From assembly GCA_024234505.1 (NCBI GenBank), contig JACKOD010000004.1, positions 527,001 through 591,000 of the forward strand: a DNA stretch of 64,000 nt, given 5' to 3'. This document shows, piece by piece, positions 54,828-63,750 of this stretch; position 1 is the stretch's first letter, and each line of letters opens with the position of its first letter. Origin of the DNA: Hahellaceae bacterium. GTDB taxonomy: Bacteria > Pseudomonadota > Gammaproteobacteria > Pseudomonadales > Oleiphilaceae. A model generated the notes under the pieces. It worked only from the letters and a program-made list of their open reading frames with translations. It had not been told where the DNA came from and did no database searches. A program made the translations under genes and the position numbers.

Positions 54828-54976
54828 GTTGTTGAGGATAAATATTAGATCACTACAGAAGCCTGTTGCGGTCATTTGAGCCCGCTTTGCATATTTTAAA
54901 TATGATGTCAGGCTAATTATTTTAGTGCTAGAATAGCACCCATTTTTCGCATGTCGGTTTACAGGAGCGACTCAAT

Positions 54977-55900
54977 ATGTCAATGGCTGATCGTGATGGC
55001 CTTATCTGGTTGGATGGTGAAATGGTGCCTTGGCGCGAGGCCAAAGTACACGTGTTGACTCACACCTTGCACTACGGCATGGGTTGCTTTGAGGGTGTGC
55101 GGGCCTACCACACTGATAAAGGTGCGGCTATTTTCAAATTGAAAGAGCATACGGATCGTTTGTTTCGCTCGGCGCATATTTTGCAAATGCCAATGCCGTT
55201 TACAAAAGATCAATTGAATGACGCGCAGTGTCGCGTGGTGGCAGAGAACCATCTGGATGCCGCCTATCTACGTCCAATGGCCTTCTATGGTTCAGAAGGT
55301 ATGGGCTTGCGTGCAGAAAACCTGAAAGTGCACGTCATGGTGGCGGCATGGGCATGGCCTTCCTACATGTCTCCAGAGGCGAAAGAGCACGGTATCAAGG
55401 TTCGCACGTCCTCCTATACCCGTCATCACGTTAACATCAGTATGTGTAAGGCCAAAGCGAATGGTCATTATATCAACTCGATGCTGGCACTGAATGAAGC
55501 GTTAAAGTGTGGTTGTGAAGAAGCGCTGCTGCTGGACAACGAAGGTTATGTGGCTGAGGGTAGCGGTGAGAATATCTTTATCATCCGTGACGGCGTGATG
55601 TACACACCTGAACTGACATCGTGCCTCGACGGAATTACCCGCAAAACCATTTTCAGCTTTGCCGATGAGCTTGGCATTAAAGTGGTTGAAAAGCGTATTA
55701 CCCGTGATGAAGTCTATGTTGCGGATGAGGCATTCTTTACTGGCACGGCTGCTGAAGTATTGCCAATCCGTGAACTGGATGCACGCGTGATTGGTTGCGG
55801 TTCTCGCGGTCCTATCACGACCCAATTACAGCGTATGTATTTTGATGTGGTACAGGGCAAAAGCCCGGCCCATATCGAATGGCTGTCACTGGTCAAGTAA
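54977..55900 (+). CDS. ilvE: Branched-chain amino acid aminotransferase
   Basis: 307 aa PLP enzyme for the last step of valine, leucine and isoleucine synthesis. It has the N-terminal LTHTLHYGMGCFEGVRAY, the lysine region MCKAKANGHYINSMLALNEA, EGSGENIF, LDGITRKTI and FFTGTAAEVLPI. AGGAG is followed by ATG 54977. The glnE-ilvE-LPS gene order matches Pseudomonas. Closed by a terminator at 55926-55954. Confidence 0.96.
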   Translation: MSMADRDGLIWLDGEMVPWREAKVHVLTHTLHYGMGCFEGVRAYHTDKGAAIFKLKEHTDRLFRSAHILQMPMPFTKDQLNDAQCRVVAENHLDAAYLRPMAFYGSEGMGLRAENLKVHVMVAAWAWPSYMSPEAKEHGIKVRTSSYTRHHVNISMCKAKANGHYINSMLALNEALKCGCEEALLLDNEGYVAEGSGENIFIIRDGVMYTPELTSCLDGITRKTIFSFADELGIKVVEKRITRDEVYVADEAFFTGTAAEVLPIRELDARVIGCGSRGPITTQLQRMYFDVVQGKSPAHIEWLSLVK

Positions 55901-55925
55901 ATACTCCTGTTGGGAGATTAAAATA

Positions 55926-55954
55926 GGGCGCACTTTTAGCGCCCTTTGTTTTTT
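55926..55954 (+). terminator. Rho-independent terminator of ilvE
   Basis: GGGCGC and GCGCCC stem around ACTTTTA with a T-rich tail (TTTGTTTTTTAT), 26 bases past the ilvE stop. Confidence 0.85.
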
Positions 55955-55976
55955 ATAGGTTAGCCTTAGAAATATC

Positions 55977-57179
55977 ATGACTTTTTCCGATGTTCGCGAC
56001 AGCGTCATTCGACCGCTGGCTATATTTTTCTGTGCATTAACGTGTTTGTTTAGCCTCGGGCCAACACAGTTTCAGTTAAGTGCCATTGGAGCAATAACGG
56101 TAATTTTCTCATTAATGCTCTCTCCTTCAGGTTATTGGAACGAAATACGGGAGAAGGGTATTGCTGCGTTATTGTTCGTTGTGCTGATTGCCATGGGCTA
56201 CTATTTTTCGGCATTTCCTCCAAAATCCATTAAAGGTGGTTGGGAGCTTTTCAGAAGCCTGTTTGTGTTCTTTGCCGGAGGTGTGCTGTTGTCCCGGTCG
56301 TCGGAAAAGCAAACGATGAGTGCGTTTTTTCGTGCCTCCTGGGTTGCTGTTATTATTTTGGTAGGCTTGTACTTTTGGTCTATTTCGCAATGGGAGTGGC
56401 GATGGTCGCTGCGAAATAACGGCGTCCTGTCAGAATTGATCTCAGGAATTCATGAGTACGCAAATGTTGCCGCGATGTGTCTGCTTGTTGCGGCCTGCGC
56501 CGTCATGTATGACCGTCAGTACCGAACGCCTGCCGTGTGGGCCCTGTTAGTTATCCTGGTGGGCATTTTGGTGGTAAGTGACTCGCGTGGTGCGTATGCC
56601 GCACTGCTCTTTTGTGGTTTATTAGCATTAGGATGGTGGAAGAAGCCGTTTTTTTATATGTTTTGGGCGGCTTCACTGGGATTGATCGTTGCGATGGTTT
56701 GGGTGTCTTTCTTTCATCAGGGGGATATCTTTTTGGGATATACCATTCCGCCCTCATTCATGGAACGAATCATTCTGTATCAAGGGACCTGGAGTGCGTT
56801 TCTGGACAAACCATGGCTGGGCTACGGTCTGAACTCCTTTAAATTTGCTCCCGACCTGATAGGCGGCGGGTTAGATCAGGTGATGCCGCACAATATTTAT
56901 CTGGAAATACTGTTCTCGGTGGGACTTGTCGGGACGACGGTACTCGTTGTGGCATGTGCACTCTTGCTGAAGGGTAGTGTAAATCAGGGGGCTGACGCGC
57001 CCCGCTTATTGCTTTACCGGTCGGGCGTTCTCTTGTTTGCCTATCTGCAGTTCAGGGGGCTGACCGAGCTGCATTTAAACTATAAAGTGTATGTTGCTCT
57101 TTTTTTGAGCATTGCATTGATTCATGCAGGAGGTCGGTCGGAAACGACCTCCAGCGGCAAACAGGCTACTTTAAATTAA
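55977..57179 (+). CDS. O-antigen ligase family protein (WaaL-like)
   Basis: 400 aa inner-membrane protein with about ten hydrophobic segments. The Wzy_C/WaaL domain signature is the periplasmic loop near SDSRGAYAALLFCG and the later LGYGLNSFKFAPD and MPHNIYLEILFSVGLVG, with the histidine in PHNIY typical of O-antigen ligases. It would attach polymer to lipid A-core. It is the only plus-strand gene of the polysaccharide cluster and overlaps the convergent neighbour by 14 bases. A polymerase role is an alternative. Confidence 0.88.
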   Translation: MTFSDVRDSVIRPLAIFFCALTCLFSLGPTQFQLSAIGAITVIFSLMLSPSGYWNEIREKGIAALLFVVLIAMGYYFSAFPPKSIKGGWELFRSLFVFFAGGVLLSRSSEKQTMSAFFRASWVAVIILVGLYFWSISQWEWRWSLRNNGVLSELISGIHEYANVAAMCLLVAACAVMYDRQYRTPAVWALLVILVGILVVSDSRGAYAALLFCGLLALGWWKKPFFYMFWAASLGLIVAMVWVSFFHQGDIFLGYTIPPSFMERIILYQGTWSAFLDKPWLGYGLNSFKFAPDLIGGGLDQVMPHNIYLEILFSVGLVGTTVLVVACALLLKGSVNQGADAPRLLLYRSGVLLFAYLQFRGLTELHLNYKVYVALFLSIALIHAGGRSETTSSGKQATLN

Positions 57180-58059
57180 AATGAGAGCGACTGTTTTGTG
57201 CGAACCGCAGTACAGTTTCGCGTGATTCGGTTTCCAGGTTGTTGAAGTACTCAGCAACTTTATCCTGAGTCGCCACCGCGTGCGCTATATCGTCAGTACC
57301 GTAGGCAATACCGAATCTTGATATCGGATGCTTTTCAACCCAGGCATCCCGAGTTGGGAATGCCTTGGGGATCACGACACTGATACAGCCGCATAAGGCT
57401 GCAAACTGAGAGTAGAGCGTAAACTCGTCATAGCAGTAGAAATACTTTGTTTTTCTGAATATCTCGGCGGTTTCCGCATGGCTCAACCCATCAACGGGTA
57501 TGGAGTGGGTCTGGTCGTGCACTAACGGGGTTCCTTTTGCCTTTCTTAGCATGTAACAGGAACCTTCTCGTGTTGTCGACACGCCTTCCTGGTGATAGGC
57601 AGGATTGACGGATAACACAAAGAGTTTGTTATTCGGATCAATGTTATATCCCGGTTCGACGCAGTAATCATCAAAAACATAGATTAATTCATTCTCACCG
57701 AATTTAACTTCTCCGGTATGAAAACCTGGTTTATGTAATAACCAGCGCACGACGTTATGAGCGCCCAACGGGTTGCCGTAGTCGGTTTCCGGGTATATCA
57801 CTATGGCATCTTTGTTTAGCATCGATCTGGTAGCGACCGGCGTATTGTAGGCCGGAAAGGTCGTATAGGGCTTTTTTCTGAACAGCGATCTGAATTGCTT
57901 CAGGCGTGTTGATTTCGTGCCATGCTGATTGGGATACAGATACGCCGGGTAGCCAATATCATTGAGCACATGACACAGTTTGTGCAACACAATACTGCCG
58001 CCGCTGTCTTCATTGTAAGGGGGCGCGTAAATAATAAAGCGGGGAGTATTTTCTTTCAT
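57166..58059 (-). CDS. Unrecognised protein of the polysaccharide cluster
   Basis: 297 aa soluble protein I cannot place in a family. It begins FIIYAPPYNEDSGGSIVLHKLC, which recalls the N-terminal loop of GT-B glycosyltransferases (donor/acceptor entry), and later has HDQTHSIPVDGLSHAETAEIF, FTLYSQFAALCGCISVVIP and RFGIAYGTDD. The last two resemble the C-terminal nucleotide-sugar part of a GT-B enzyme. Overlap of four bases with the upstream aminotransferase gene suggests one operon. A glycosyltransferase-like role is inferred from context. Confidence 0.68.
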   Translation of the reverse strand: MKENTPRFIIYAPPYNEDSGGSIVLHKLCHVLNDIGYPAYLYPNQHGTKSTRLKQFRSLFRKKPYTTFPAYNTPVATRSMLNKDAIVIYPETDYGNPLGAHNVVRWLLHKPGFHTGEVKFGENELIYVFDDYCVEPGYNIDPNNKLFVLSVNPAYHQEGVSTTREGSCYMLRKAKGTPLVHDQTHSIPVDGLSHAETAEIFRKTKYFYCYDEFTLYSQFAALCGCISVVIPKAFPTRDAWVEKHPISRFGIAYGTDDIAHAVATQDKVAEYFNNLETESRETVLRFAQNSRSHFNLK

Positions 58060-59204
58060 TGAACGTTATCTTCGTAGCCGAAAAAAGTGAGTGTGCTCGA
58101 AATAATGTATTGAATGTCTTTATCTGAGAGATTAAAGAAAAGAGGCAGGCGCACCAGCGTATCGCTCGTAGGGCTGGTATGCTTGTCGTCGCCCACAAAG
58201 GTTCCGAAGCGCTTTCCTGCCACTGAAGTATGCAAGGGAATATAGTGGAACACCGCCAGAATGCCTTTGGCTTGCATAAAACTGATGAAGTCGGTTCGCT
58301 GCTCTAATGACGTACACTTTAAATAAAACATGTGCCCGTTATTCTTGCAGTTATCGGGTATTGTCGGCAGCTGGATATCTTTTTCCTTTTTAAGTGGAAG
58401 GAATGCTTCCATATAGGTCTGAAAAATTTCCAGACGTCTCGAATTGATTTCGTTTGCTTTTTGGAGCTGCCCCCAAAGGAATGCGGCGCTGAGGTCATTA
58501 AGCAGATTGCTGCTACCAATATCTACCCAGCTATATTTATCCACCATTCCCCGAAAAAATTGACTACGATTGGTGCCTTTCTCTCGCAAAATCTCGGCCC
58601 GTTCAGCTAGTTCGGCGGCATTGACAATTAATAAGCCGCCTTCTCCTCCGCTGGTGTAGTTTTTTGTTTCATGAAAGCTGTAGGCCCCGATATGGCCAAT
58701 CGTTCCCAGCGCTTTGCCCTGGTAGGTTGACATCATCCCCTGCGCTGCATCTTCAATGACAAATAGATTGTATTGCTGTGCAATCGCCATAATTTTGTTC
58801 ATTTCGCAGGCCACGCCGGCATAGTGTACGGCGACAATGGCTTTCGTCTTTTTTGTTATGGCCTGTTCAATTTTTGTTTCATCGATATTTTGGGTGTCAG
58901 GCCTGATATCGACAAATACAATTTTGGCACCTCTCAATACAAACGCGTTGGCGGTAGAAACAAACGTAAAGCTGGGCATGATGACTTCATCCCCTTCGCC
59001 AATATTGATGAGCATGGCGGCCAGTTCGAGCGCGTGTGTACATGAGGGGGTCAGAAGCGCCTTGTGGCATTGCAATGATTCCTCAAACCACTGATGGCAA
59101 CGCTTTGAGTAAGGGCCGTCACCAGACATTTTTGGCTGGCGTATTGAATCAATGACAAAGGCTTCTTCAGCCCCGGTAACCGGTGGTTTGTTAAAAGGAA
59201 TCAT
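58056..59204 (-). CDS. WecE-like dTDP-4-amino-4,6-dideoxygalactose transaminase
   Basis: 382 aa PLP sugar aminotransferase of the DegT/DnrJ/EryC1 family, nearest in motif to WecE/RffA. The PLP lysine is in SFHETKNYTSGGEGG, and the aspartate in FVIEDAAQGMMSTYQGKALG contacts the cofactor. The early MIPFNKPPVTGAEE and GDGPYSKRC are characteristic. It makes a 4-amino sugar from a dTDP-4-keto sugar, probably dTDP-Fuc4N. Followed four bases overlapping by the unknown gene. The matching rmlA/rmlB enzymes are not in the window. Confidence 0.9.
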   Translation of the reverse strand: MIPFNKPPVTGAEEAFVIDSIRQPKMSGDGPYSKRCHQWFEESLQCHKALLTPSCTHALELAAMLINIGEGDEVIMPSFTFVSTANAFVLRGAKIVFVDIRPDTQNIDETKIEQAITKKTKAIVAVHYAGVACEMNKIMAIAQQYNLFVIEDAAQGMMSTYQGKALGTIGHIGAYSFHETKNYTSGGEGGLLIVNAAELAERAEILREKGTNRSQFFRGMVDKYSWVDIGSSNLLNDLSAAFLWGQLQKANEINSRRLEIFQTYMEAFLPLKKEKDIQLPTIPDNCKNNGHMFYLKCTSLEQRTDFISFMQAKGILAVFHYIPLHTSVAGKRFGTFVGDDKHTSPTSDTLVRLPLFFNLSDKDIQYIISSTLTFFGYEDNVQ

Positions 59205-59234
59205 GGCGACAAAGGTCCTGCTACGAAACGCGAC

Positions 59235-59792
59235 TTAGCTGTGTTTAAGGTATTCTTCTTCAAGATTTAATAAATCTTTGCTGCGATCTTTGAGTATCCT
59301 GGCAGGGACTCCAGAATATATTTTCCAGGGTTCGGTAGACTTCACGACCATCGACATCGCGCCCACAGCCGTTCCTTCCGCCAGACTGACGCCCGGGAAT
59401 ATTAGCGAGCTTGTTCCAACGATACAGTGACGGCCTATGGATATCGCCGCTTTCTTTTCGTTCTTGAACTGTGTCGGTACGGTCGGATTGGTCAGTGTTC
59501 TGCCACTATAGTCATCACTTTGTGAGAACACATGGCATCCGTAGGCCAGCCCCGAAAAATCATCAAACCGAATACCTTCGCTACCGCCAGCGACATTGCA
59601 AAAAATAGCAATGTGTACATTTCTGCCGATGCTGACCCTGCCTGAAATGACGCAGAAATCGTCAATGCGAGAGTGATCTCCAATTTCAATTTGCTCAGGG
59701 TTATAAATGGACGCCTTGGCGCTAATCCTCACATTCTTTCCCAGCGCTTTAAACCCGAGTGAGAGGAGTTGCTGATCTGTTAAGAAAGCCAT
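59235..59792 (-). CDS. Left-handed beta-helix acyltransferase
   Basis: 185 aa hexapeptide-repeat acetyltransferase. Repeated I-G-x-x stretches appear (QIEIGDHSRIDDFCVISGRVSIGRNVHIA; SIGRHCIVGTSSLIFPGVSLAEGTAVGAMSMV), with the LacA-type C-terminal PWKIYSGVPARILKDRS. It may acetylate the amino sugar made by its WecE-like neighbour 30 bases downstream, but could equally be an O-acetyltransferase. ATG 59792. Confidence 0.86.
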   Translation of the reverse strand: MAFLTDQQLLSLGFKALGKNVRISAKASIYNPEQIEIGDHSRIDDFCVISGRVSIGRNVHIAIFCNVAGGSEGIRFDDFSGLAYGCHVFSQSDDYSGRTLTNPTVPTQFKNEKKAAISIGRHCIVGTSSLIFPGVSLAEGTAVGAMSMVVKSTEPWKIYSGVPARILKDRSKDLLNLEEEYLKHS

Positions 59793-59861
59793 GTTTTTTT
59801 CCTGCTTCTTTAGAATGCAATAAATGTTTTCCTGAGGATAAACATTGCCAAAACCAGGTTA

Positions 59862-60848
59862 CTAAAGTTGATTTAGCAGCTGCATGATCCTGTGATGATA
59901 GCAATGTTCGGCCAGTGTGCGTTCTTGTCCGCGCTTAGCAATCATTTGTCGTCTTTCCGGGTCGGCTGCCAAATCAGCCATATGCCGAACTACATCTTCC
60001 GGCTGACGATAGGTCAAAATCTCCTCACCCACAGCAAAGCACCTTTCGTTGTCCGGAGAGTCTTCGGTCAACAAAATGGCCCCGCAAGCCGTTGCTTCAA
60101 AGCAGCGCATATTCAATCCATGGCGAACATTTTTCTTGTTGAGCACATTCAATACCGTCGAATGCTCCTGATACAATCTAGCCACTTGAAGAATGGGAAT
60201 GTTTTTGTTGAGTCGTTCATCGCCCGAATGACCCGCATTTTTCCATCCCTTACCGATCAATGTTTTTGGCGTATGGATCGAGTTAATAAAGGTTTCGCGA
60301 TTTTCAGAATGGGCACCAATGAATAATAGCCGGTTGTTTCGACGCCTGAGGCTATCGGGTTCATTGAAAATTGCCGGATTTGCCGCCAGTGGCAAATAAT
60401 GCGCCGCACTAATCCCAAGAAGTTTCGCATCCTGAATAAAGCTGCTATCCGTAAAAAAGAAATGATCGACCACATTGATATTGGATTTCAGCCCGTTGTT
60501 CAGGAAGTCACCAATCCACTGCACGATTTTTGCTTTGGGCTTGGCCTTTTCGAGCGCCTCAAGCATAGGGGCAGAAAAACAAAACAGATCGAGAATGATG
60601 ATCAGATCCGGACGGCAAGCATCAATTTTGGCGTGCAGGCGTCTGGCCATGAGAGGATCAATTTTTTGTTTTTGGCCAGTGAGTTTCAGCGCTCGATTTT
60701 GCACCCGATCTGTCCAGGTTCCATGGTTCAACGCGAAAGCGTCAATACGCACTTCGGGGAGAAAGGTGGCCGCCGCGAGCATGTGCTCGAACCATTGCAG
60801 AATCCCGCCTCGTTTTCCGATAACCAGAATGCTGGCGCGTGGAATCAT
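59862..60848 (-). CDS. CgeB-like glycosyltransferase
   Basis: 328 aa GT-B type glycosyltransferase of the CgeB/spore-maturation-like group. It shows the N-terminal ILVIGKRGGILQWFEH, DLIIILDLFCFSAPM, and the C-terminal nucleotide-sugar site GLNMRCFEATACGAILLTEDS followed by LADDPERRQ-like LAADPERRQMI. Sugar and acceptor are unknown. It starts four bases after the GT2 gene stop. There is no membrane segment. Confidence 0.85.
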   Translation of the reverse strand: MIPRASILVIGKRGGILQWFEHMLAAATFLPEVRIDAFALNHGTWTDRVQNRALKLTGQKQKIDPLMARRLHAKIDACRPDLIIILDLFCFSAPMLEALEKAKPKAKIVQWIGDFLNNGLKSNINVVDHFFFTDSSFIQDAKLLGISAAHYLPLAANPAIFNEPDSLRRRNNRLLFIGAHSENRETFINSIHTPKTLIGKGWKNAGHSGDERLNKNIPILQVARLYQEHSTVLNVLNKKNVRHGLNMRCFEATACGAILLTEDSPDNERCFAVGEEILTYRQPEDVVRHMADLAADPERRQMIAKRGQERTLAEHCYHHRIMQLLNQL

Positions 60849-60852
60849 CGAA

Positions 60853-61656
60853 TTAACGTCCGGTCTGGTGGGGGGCTTGAATTGTTTTTGGCAGCATAGA
60901 CGTCGGGCCGTAGTGTCGGATACTTTGAGGAATATTAAACCTCATTCTCAGTATCAAATAACGCAGTGGATTTTTGAGCAGCTTCGCCAGAAAAAAGCGG
61001 GGATGCGCCGTGATCAGCTTGGCGATCGACAATCGCTTGGGAAGTTTGGAGCCCCCACGGGTAGGCGCTTTGTGTTTGCGATAACGGAAATGGGGCTTGC
61101 CAAGAAAAATCCCGCTGTAACCCTGGCATACAAATCGACTGAACAGTTCCCAGTCTTCGCGTAATGCAAAGCCTCGGTCAAATCCGCCGACGGCCTCAAA
61201 GGCTGATTTTTTAATCAGGGCACTGACCTGTATATAGTTTTCTTTCGCCAGAGCTTGAGGATCGAAAGGCCGGGATTCAAACACATGGCTTTTGTTTTCA
61301 AAATACTGCGCCTGTCCGTAGGCAAAGGCGATATTATCGGGGGCAGACTCCAACAAACCAACCAAATCAGCGATGGCTTCGGGTAGCAACGTATCATCGG
61401 CATCAAGAAACAGCAGATACTTTCCCGAAGCATGTGTTGCAGCATTATTTCTGGCGGCACAGACTCCCTGATTCTCTTGCTGTAATACCGTCACCGGATA
61501 TTGGCACGCGACCTCAATACTGTTATCACTCGATCCGTCGTCGATGACAATAACCTCAACTGCAGGGTAGGTTTGCGATAACGCGGATGAAATAGCCTCA
61601 CCCAAATACTGTCCGTAGTTGTAGTTGGTGATGATGATGGATACTGGGTTCGACAT
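60853..61656 (-). CDS. Family 2 glycosyltransferase
   Basis: 267 aa GT-A enzyme. It shows PVSIIITNYNYGQYLGEAISSALSQ, the VIDDGSSDNS stretch and DADDTLLPEAI with the DxD metal motif, and a later REDWELFSRF with the catalytic ED. An inverting transferase adding a sugar to the growing glycan is expected. It shares one base with the GT4 gene above it. Confidence 0.92.
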   Translation of the reverse strand: MSNPVSIIITNYNYGQYLGEAISSALSQTYPAVEVIVIDDGSSDNSIEVACQYPVTVLQQENQGVCAARNNAATHASGKYLLFLDADDTLLPEAIADLVGLLESAPDNIAFAYGQAQYFENKSHVFESRPFDPQALAKENYIQVSALIKKSAFEAVGGFDRGFALREDWELFSRFVCQGYSGIFLGKPHFRYRKHKAPTRGGSKLPKRLSIAKLITAHPRFFLAKLLKNPLRYLILRMRFNIPQSIRHYGPTSMLPKTIQAPHQTGR

Positions 61657-62759
61657 TAGGCAGAGTTCCCTTGCGATAGAATCTTTGTAAGCTGCGCTCT
61701 GATGGCATCATTGCTGAAGTATTTTCTGTAGGTAGCAAAGGCCCTTTCGGACAGATCTTCAGCGGCCGAGGCTTGTTTCGCTATGGTTTTCGCCAGACTA
61801 TCAGGTGTGGTATCGGGAAGAAATTGCATCCCGGTGGCTGTGACGCCATTATCGACCAGTTCCTTCGGGTAGGCATCCCCGAGGCGGGTAATCACTGGGC
61901 GACCACAAGCCAGGGCCTGATAGACTTTGTTGGGTATGACCCTGCGAGATTTCTCACCCTCGCCAAAAATTCCCAGACATACCGCGGCTTGACGAATACG
62001 TGCAGGTAAATCATGGAAGGGAATCCAGTCTTCGAAGCGCACCTGCACCAGCGAGTTTGGGGTTGATTGTGCGATTTGCTCGCAGAGAGGTCTTTCCGGC
62101 CCATCTCCGAGGAAAGTCAGTTGAATTGGAGGCCCTTGGTAAAGGGCGATGGCTTCGGCGATGACCTTGGGACCCTGTAGTCCGATGAAGGTCCCGAAAA
62201 ATAGAAATTCTGGAATCGTTTGTTCAGTCACCGGTGAAGGAAAGAAAAGCTCTTCTTCCGCCGAAACCGGAATCACAACCACTTGTTGAGGATCGCATGC
62301 GAGCGTTTCTATAAAGTAGTCTTTGTGGCAGGAGGTATCGGCGATAACAGTATCAGCCAACCTGAATAGCACTACTTCCGAGCGTAACAGGCGCCTTGCC
62401 CGATACGACGTCGGGAGGAACTTTTTCTTTTCAAATACCTGTTTATCGTAGGCACTGATCAGGGGGTCAAAAATCAATTTGACGCGATGGCGTTTGGCCC
62501 AGCGGGCGGCCGCAGGCAAGTCTCTTTGCCGGAAGCAGGGCACCCAGACCGCATCTATCTGACCCACCTGCCTGAACAGAATTTCAATATCAGCCGTTTG
62601 AGAAAGCTTGGGGTGAAATTCGATGACCTCCCAGCCAAGCTCATGCAAACATTTCATGACTGTGCGGTTTCGAGGGTAGTTCGGGCCATAATTACCGAAG
62701 CGTCCCCACCAGAGTATGCGACCTCGAGTTGTTGCAGAATTAGTGCTGGCGTCAGTCAT
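61656..62759 (-). CDS. Family 4 glycosyltransferase
   Basis: 367 aa GT-B retaining glycosyltransferase. It has an N-terminal acceptor domain (RILWWGRFGNYGPNYPRN) and a C-terminal donor domain with FFGTFIGLQGPKVIAEA, LTFLGDGPER and the E-x7-E-like region IPNKVYQALACGRPVITR. It overlaps the ELM1 gene by eight bases. Sugar specificity is unknown. Confidence 0.91.
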   Translation of the reverse strand: MTDASTNSATTRGRILWWGRFGNYGPNYPRNRTVMKCLHELGWEVIEFHPKLSQTADIEILFRQVGQIDAVWVPCFRQRDLPAAARWAKRHRVKLIFDPLISAYDKQVFEKKKFLPTSYRARRLLRSEVVLFRLADTVIADTSCHKDYFIETLACDPQQVVVIPVSAEEELFFPSPVTEQTIPEFLFFGTFIGLQGPKVIAEAIALYQGPPIQLTFLGDGPERPLCEQIAQSTPNSLVQVRFEDWIPFHDLPARIRQAAVCLGIFGEGEKSRRVIPNKVYQALACGRPVITRLGDAYPKELVDNGVTATGMQFLPDTTPDSLAKTIAKQASAAEDLSERAFATYRKYFSNDAIRAQLTKILSQGNSA

Positions 62760-63750
62760 TAAGCAGTTTCTCTACTGCAGCGGCAATGGTTTCATCGATA
62801 TCAGGCAACTCCGCTGCCCGGAGTCCGGATAATTCGACAGAAATCAAGGATTCTAGAGGAACCCGGCGGATATAGCCAAGCGTCTGGTATTTTTTTAGCG
62901 CCTGTTCGTCGTTGTCGACGGGATGCATTTGCTTCGGTTGCAAAGTGCAGACGCCACGCCGGGAAAATATGGCTTCAGCGACCATCGTCAGGCTGTCTTC
63001 GGTGACAAAGACCGCATCGGCTGATTCGAGAAAACGTTTCATGACTTTCGCCGGATTACGACTGAACCAGACAGCTTCGGCGATATGCTTGGGGTCAAGA
63101 TGTTTTTCGAGCAGGTCTTCGACCGCAGGATCCGTTCGGCGAGAGGTTGTAATGAGCCAGCGAATACCTTCTCGTTCGCTTAAGTTATTGATACCTGATG
63201 CCAGATTAAGCCAGTCCTGTTCGGAGTAGTCATAGCCGGCACCACTGGCCCCAATCAGCAGGCTGCAGAGGCCAGATGTGCTCACGGCAGCGTCGCCGGG
63301 TTCAATTACGGACGGGGGCAGATCCAATACCAGATTGTTGCTGGCATTTTTGATCGGGCTGACGGTAATAATCAAGTCGAGCTTTTCCGCGCCGTATCCT
63401 TTGATGGTACCGCTGAAGATATTGCGGCATTGATGATACGCCGCCAGCGATATATTGGCGCCGAGCGTGTTACCTCCCGCCGAAATAATCAAATCCGGCT
63501 TTGGCGCACCGCGATCCTCGATCTGATAGAACCACTGCCATAAATGAGGCAGGCTTGCAGGAACTTTGTTGGCAAGTAGTCGTGTCAGGGCGCGTAAAGC
63601 TTTGTGCTTGAGGCTGACATTGATTTCATAGACCTGAGGCTGATAGCGGCGGTTTAGTGCTCGAATAATGCCTTTGCTTTGGTTGGCGTGCCCCGGCAGC
63701 CCATCAGTCAACAACCAGATGCTTAACGGTGGTTTGTGGCTGTGTTTCAT
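62752..63750 (-). CDS. ELM1 family (DUF1022) protein
   Basis: 332 aa member of the family named after the plant mitochondrial fission protein ELM1, with GT-B-like fold. It begins with LSIWLLTDGLPGHANQSKGII and carries IISAGGNTLGANISLAAY, LLIGASGAGYDYSEQDWLNLA and VTEDSLTMVAEAIFSRRGVCTL. In bacteria such genes lie in LPS/capsule clusters, so a sugar-transfer role is inferred. ATG 63750 overlaps the upstream gene stop in an ATGA junction. Confidence 0.87.
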   Translation of the reverse strand: MKHSHKPPLSIWLLTDGLPGHANQSKGIIRALNRRYQPQVYEINVSLKHKALRALTRLLANKVPASLPHLWQWFYQIEDRGAPKPDLIISAGGNTLGANISLAAYHQCRNIFSGTIKGYGAEKLDLIITVSPIKNASNNLVLDLPPSVIEPGDAAVSTSGLCSLLIGASGAGYDYSEQDWLNLASGINNLSEREGIRWLITTSRRTDPAVEDLLEKHLDPKHIAEAVWFSRNPAKVMKRFLESADAVFVTEDSLTMVAEAIFSRRGVCTLQPKQMHPVDNDEQALKKYQTLGYIRRVPLESLISVELSGLRAAELPDIDETIAAAVEKLLND